Shown one piece after another: positions 60,730-64,000 of a stretch of 64,000 nt of DNA. How positions within the stretch are numbered: the stretch's first letter is position 1; each line of letters starts with the position of its first letter. A model generated the notes under the pieces. That model ran no database searches. It was not told the origin of the DNA and was given only the letters and a program-made list of their open reading frames with translations. Source of the stretch: CAYPNF01 sp964411985 (lineage in GTDB: Bacteria; Verrucomicrobiota; Verrucomicrobiia; Limisphaerales; J093); assembly GCA_964411985.1 (NCBI GenBank), contig CAYPNF010000004.1, forward strand, positions 124,001 to 188,000. The letters are read 5' to 3'. A program made the position numbers and the translations under genes.

Positions 60730-63075
60730 AGCATGGGGCAGCCATCGCTCCAGTAGATCCTGGCAGTTCAGCACCTTTTCTGCCAGGTCGACTGGGATGT
60801 AGTAATATTGGTTCGAGGCTTCAAAACCAAGGCGTGAATCACGGCATTGCAGGTGATGCATTCGGCTGGCAGTCTTTGATTCCTGCTCCAGAATCCTCCG
60901 CAATTCCACGTTTACGGTCTCTTTCCGCGAGGCGTCTTTCGACTCCGCGAGATGACGTCTGGCCTCAACGAAGCGAGCCTGAAGCGCCGTGGTCTGGAAA
61001 TGGAGCGCGGCGGCTTCGATGACGCTCATCTCGCCCTGAAGACTGCGGCGCTGGTCTTGGGTGAGCTGAATCCCCGGCTGTTTTGCTTCCTTTCTGAGAA
61101 GGGCGAGGGCGTCCGTGAATCCGTTGGCGACTTTTTCAAACTGTCCGATGAAAACGTCCGGTGGATAGACCTGCCGCCATCCATCCAGGTCGTCATAGGG
61201 GAAGCCCACCATGGTGGCGCGATAGCCAGTCGGCTTTTCCCAGAGCAGGTTGCTTGGACCATACTGCATGGGAGCGTTGTAGACCAGCCCGGGGTGGAAA
61301 GGGAACTCACTGAACGCGGTGCTGCACGTCGTCCATGCTTTGACGGCGGCCGGAGCGAGGTCGCGTCCAAACCTCCGCTGGGCGACGCGGAGCATGGCTT
61401 CCTCTGGCGTCAGCGATTTGCTTGCGCCAAGCTCCTGGATGATCTCAAGGTTGGGGGAAGGGTAGCCTCCCAGGGTCCAGCCCAGCATGATCCCGTCGAG
61501 CTGGGTATCGCGGAGTCGTGCCCCGTGCTGGGCGACGTTGGCGAGCGCGGGGATGTAGGGCACCGCCGAGAGTTCCCAAGTGTTGCCAGCCTGGATTTTG
61601 GCGAAAGTCTGCAGCCCGCGCTTTTTGGCTAGTCGCCAGTGTTCTGTGGCTCGCGGCCCTGGACCGATGGTGGAGATGGAATACTCCCCAACTGCAGAGG
61701 CAACCCCACCTCTCACGATGGGAATGCTCCATTCGCTGACACTCATGAGGCTGACTTTGGAGGGGAGACGGTCGATAATGCCTGGCACCCACGAGTCCTG
61801 CCATCCCCAGTCCCAGGCGATGAGGCGGGCGGTGGAGCCTCCCTCCTCAATGCCTTGCTGGAGGTCACGATGGAATTCGGCGATCACCTCGGCGGCACCG
61901 CGTTTGGCGCAGCGTGGGCAGGCGGCACCCGCACCGTGCGACCAACAGTTACTGAGGTTCTCGGATCCACTAATCGTGAAGAACCCCGCCAGATCCGGCA
62001 CAGCGCGGCAGATCGACGCAACGCTCTGGCGAATCCACGACCGGACCTCCGGCACGCTGGTGCACATGGCGGCAAAATCCCCTTCCGTGACCCCGCGAAG
62101 TCCCGGGTGCTGTGCATAGAAACTCAAGGGCATGGAGCGCGGCTCATTCAAGTACAGGTAGATGCCCATCCCCTGCTTGCGCGCGCGCGCGGCAAACTTC
62201 TGCAAATTCCGGATCCGCTCCTCGTGCCGGGCGCTGCGAGAAGGATCCCACGGGAACGGTGAGAGCTTGTGCAGCACGGCCTGCATCCAGACCCCGTCCA
62301 CCCCAGCCTGCCGAAGCCGGGCCAAATAGCCATCTGGGTAAGGGTCGCAATCCGGTTCAAGAAGGGGATCACCATAGAGGGCGAAATACGAGTAGCAGTA
62401 GCGGGGATGAAAGACCTCCCCCACAGCTGGCCGGACCGCAACCTTTCCCAGCGGGGCTTTGCTCAATTCATCCACAAACCCGAACAGAGGTTCCTCCATC
62501 TTGCCGACACCCTCTGGAAAGAATCGGCGGATGGTTTGGGCGATCTGCCGTTCGCGCCATCGTTCCGCCTCCGTGGAAGGGCGGTAGCTGATTCTCTCGC
62601 ATTTCGGTTTGTGATTGCCCAGTTTGACGTAGAGGAAGTCGTCTTCCCGGAGCGCATAAGCTAGTTCCTCCGCGGTCCAACCCAGCAGAGCCAGGAGCTG
62701 ATCATAAGGGAGCAGATGCCAGTTGCGCCGGATGATGGTGAGGGCGGAACGACGCAGTTGATTCTTGCTGACGCGGGGTGGGGTGGGGAGTCCCATGTGT
62801 AGCCCGATCCGCTTCAGATCCCCTGGACGCGCGTCTACCGTCAGAGCCATCGTTTCCAGCGGCACCAGGAACCAGTTCCGCCAAATGAAAGCATGCAGAC
62901 GGGTCGGAAAGTGGGACAGGCCAACCGGGAGCGGTGCGTTGCCGACCGGAAGCGATCTGATGGAGCCTTGGCTCGGGGCCTCAGCTGCCAGCGAGAGAAC
63001 AGGTGGTGCGAGGAGGAGCCCACTGGAACCAAGTAGCCCAACCTTGAGAAACGTGCGTCGAGACGAAGGCGTCAT
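60712..63075 (-). CDS. Tat-exported TIM-barrel-like hydrolase of unknown specificity
   Basis: This 787-residue protein begins MTPSSRRTFLKVGLLGSSGL, a Tat signal; the start at 63075 is chosen for it, although the frame is open 27 codons further. The middle (about 270-600) has the rhythm of a glycosidase TIM barrel: LRQAGVDGVWMQAVLHKLSP, KQGMGIYLYLNEPRSMPLSF, LAGFFTISGSENLSNCWSHG, ARLIAWDWGWQDSWVP, LDGIMLGWTLGGYPSPNLEI. A C-x-x-C pair (ACPRCAKRG) follows the presumed acid region. It resembles GH20-like or related barrels but I cannot name a family. Its last codons and stop come from a dispersed repeat. Confidence 0.75.
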   Translation of the reverse strand: MTPSSRRTFLKVGLLGSSGLLLAPPVLSLAAEAPSQGSIRSLPVGNAPLPVGLSHFPTRLHAFIWRNWFLVPLETMALTVDARPGDLKRIGLHMGLPTPPRVSKNQLRRSALTIIRRNWHLLPYDQLLALLGWTAEELAYALREDDFLYVKLGNHKPKCERISYRPSTEAERWRERQIAQTIRRFFPEGVGKMEEPLFGFVDELSKAPLGKVAVRPAVGEVFHPRYCYSYFALYGDPLLEPDCDPYPDGYLARLRQAGVDGVWMQAVLHKLSPFPWDPSRSARHEERIRNLQKFAARARKQGMGIYLYLNEPRSMPLSFYAQHPGLRGVTEGDFAAMCTSVPEVRSWIRQSVASICRAVPDLAGFFTISGSENLSNCWSHGAGAACPRCAKRGAAEVIAEFHRDLQQGIEEGGSTARLIAWDWGWQDSWVPGIIDRLPSKVSLMSVSEWSIPIVRGGVASAVGEYSISTIGPGPRATEHWRLAKKRGLQTFAKIQAGNTWELSAVPYIPALANVAQHGARLRDTQLDGIMLGWTLGGYPSPNLEIIQELGASKSLTPEEAMLRVAQRRFGRDLAPAAVKAWTTCSTAFSEFPFHPGLVYNAPMQYGPSNLLWEKPTGYRATMVGFPYDDLDGWRQVYPPDVFIGQFEKVANGFTDALALLRKEAKQPGIQLTQDQRRSLQGEMSVIEAAALHFQTTALQARFVEARRHLAESKDASRKETVNVELRRILEQESKTASRMHHLQCRDSRLGFEASNQYYYIPVDLAEKVLNCQDLLERWLPHAEIYRS

Positions 63076-63251
63076 GGGACCGATGGTTGCGCCGACCGTT
63101 CGGGGAATCAAGGACAACTCCGGCCAAAGGCGTGCTGGAAATGGGATGACCGTCAAACCTCCGCCAGGTTTTGGAGTGCGCGCGCCTCCAGGTCCCTGCG
63201 CGCCTCCTTCCGTCTTGACTCGACGTCCGGCTTCGAGGAGAGGTCAATGCA

Positions 63252-64000
63252 TTGAAAACAGAAAACGCGAATCGTTTGCCTGGGGTTCGATGGTCGTCGC
63301 GCCATGCAGTTGTGTTTCTGGCCCTCGTACTTTGGGCTGGGATGCTCTGTGCCGGCGAAGCTTCCTGGCCCCAGTTTCGCGGTCCCCAGGGCAGCGGGGT
63401 GGCGGCTTCCAGCACCTTCCCCATCGTCTTTGGTCCGGACACCAACCTGGCATGGAAAGTTCCGATGGTATCGGGTCACTCCTCGCCCTGCATCCATGGG
63501 GACCGACTGCTCCTGACCGGGCGGGTGGAGGATCGGCTTCAGATCCTTTGCCTGGATCGGAAGAGCGGTAAGAGCCTTTGGACCCGTGAGGTTGAGCCGG
63601 ATCGGATGGAAAAAGGGACTTCCCTCAGCAATCCAGCGGCTTCAACCGCTTGCACCGACGGGAAACGGTTCTATGTCTATTTCGGTTCTTTTGGAGTTTT
63701 GGCGTTCGACTTGGAGGGCAAGGAACTCTGGCGCAAAGCATTGCCTGCCCCGTTGACCCAGCATGGCACGGGTACGTCGCCGGTATGCGCCGATGGCCGA
63801 GTCTACCTCGTGTGCGATCAGGATGTGGATTCTTACCTTCTGGCACTGGATGCTGAGACCGGAGCCGTCTCTTGGAAAACCCCGCGTCCCGATGCCCGCC
63901 GAAGTTTTTCCAGCCCGCTACTGTACCCGGAGGGAAAGCCGAGCCACATCGTGGTGGCGGGAACCCTGCGGTTAACAGCTTATGATCTACGGACGGGGGT
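63252..64000 (+). CDS. Secreted PQQ-binding-like beta-propeller protein (partial)
   Basis: The frame is open from 63219 to the window end. The best start is TTG at 63252, preceded by GGAGAGG at 8 nt: MKTENANRLPGVRWSSRHAV, then signal core VFLALVLWAGMLCAGEA. The mature protein opens SWPQFRGPQGSGVAASSTFP, the classic W-P-(Q/M)-(F/W)-R-G-P-x-G-x-G signature of PVC PQQ-like outer proteins, with blades LQILCLDRKSGKSLWTREVE and LLALDAETGAVSWKTPRPDA-type repeats. Cofactor binding is uncertain; many such proteins have none. It is divergent from the TIM-barrel-like gene. Confidence 0.85.
   Translation, partial: MKTENANRLPGVRWSSRHAVVFLALVLWAGMLCAGEASWPQFRGPQGSGVAASSTFPIVFGPDTNLAWKVPMVSGHSSPCIHGDRLLLTGRVEDRLQILCLDRKSGKSLWTREVEPDRMEKGTSLSNPAASTACTDGKRFYVYFGSFGVLAFDLEGKELWRKALPAPLTQHGTGTSPVCADGRVYLVCDQDVDSYLLALDAETGAVSWKTPRPDARRSFSSPLLYPEGKPSHIVVAGTLRLTAYDLRTG

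Overview
The window looks like a chromosome segment from a PVC-superphylum bacterium, most likely Verrucomicrobiota. I infer this from gene content, not from a marker gene. It is GC-rich and carries Tat-exported Gfo/Idh/MocA oxidoreductases, secreted PQQ/YVTN/PD40 beta-propellers, a DUF1080 remnant, an HzsA-like multidomain cytochrome protein, an adenosylcobalamin-dependent ribonucleotide reductase and many weakly preceded starts (GTG/TTG, poor Shine-Dalgarno). I found no rRNA, tRNA or CRISPR array.

Layout. 0-10.6 kb holds central-metabolism genes: a DeoR regulator coupled to a PD40 propeller protein, pyruvate phosphate dikinase, N-acetylglutamate synthase, an L,D-transpeptidase and nrdJ, with clear terminators after ppdK and nrdJ. 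10.7-18.2 kb is accessory and partly decayed: a composite palindromic repeat, a DUF1080 pseudogene, a GNAT/DUF1778 pair that is convergent, an AbrB/VapC pair, a GH32-like gene with a broken 5' end, nonsense and frameshift remnants, and a GH43-like gene. 18.5-24.5 kb is an envelope/stress block (DUF883, holin-like YqjE, YqjK-like, an unknown protein, a Ca2+-type P-ATPase, a BON protein). 24.6-28.9 kb has an orphan 2-hydroxyacyl-CoA dehydratase activase, a beta-lactamase-fold protein and a secreted propeller protein.

28.9-34.6 kb is a tight leftward amino-sugar operon (kinase, PIG-L deacetylase, NagB-like deaminase, Gfo/Idh/MocA, MFS transporter) with a divergent AraC regulator. 36.1-47.8 kb is the most interesting block: an IclR regulator overlapping a 1338-residue secreted protein with an HzsA-like propeller, two CxxCH motifs and an FGE-like domain, followed by a secreted propeller, an exported cupin resembling D-lyxose isomerase, a VOC protein, DhaK, DhaL, an LsrF-type aldolase, a terminator and a secreted YVTN/di-haem protein. 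I read it as a periplasmic oxidation or isomerisation arm joined to a cytoplasmic kinase-aldolase route for an unidentified short sugar. This pathway is inferred.

47.8-58 kb is a recombination-prone accessory zone: a DUF433/DUF5615 toxin-antitoxin pair between 42-bp direct repeats, a 415-bp gap-free direct duplication 5,760 bp apart, an IS4-family element that truncates a gene, fragments of GxxExxY and PAS genes, a beta-carbonic anhydrase and an AAA+/DUF4143 ATPase. 58-64 kb returns to typical PVC genes: ApbE, a Tat-exported Gfo/Idh/MocA protein, a Tat-exported TIM-barrel-like protein and a PQQ propeller cut by the window end. A palindromic repeat family (55.9, 57.9, 60.7 kb) sits between these genes and supplies one of their stop codons.
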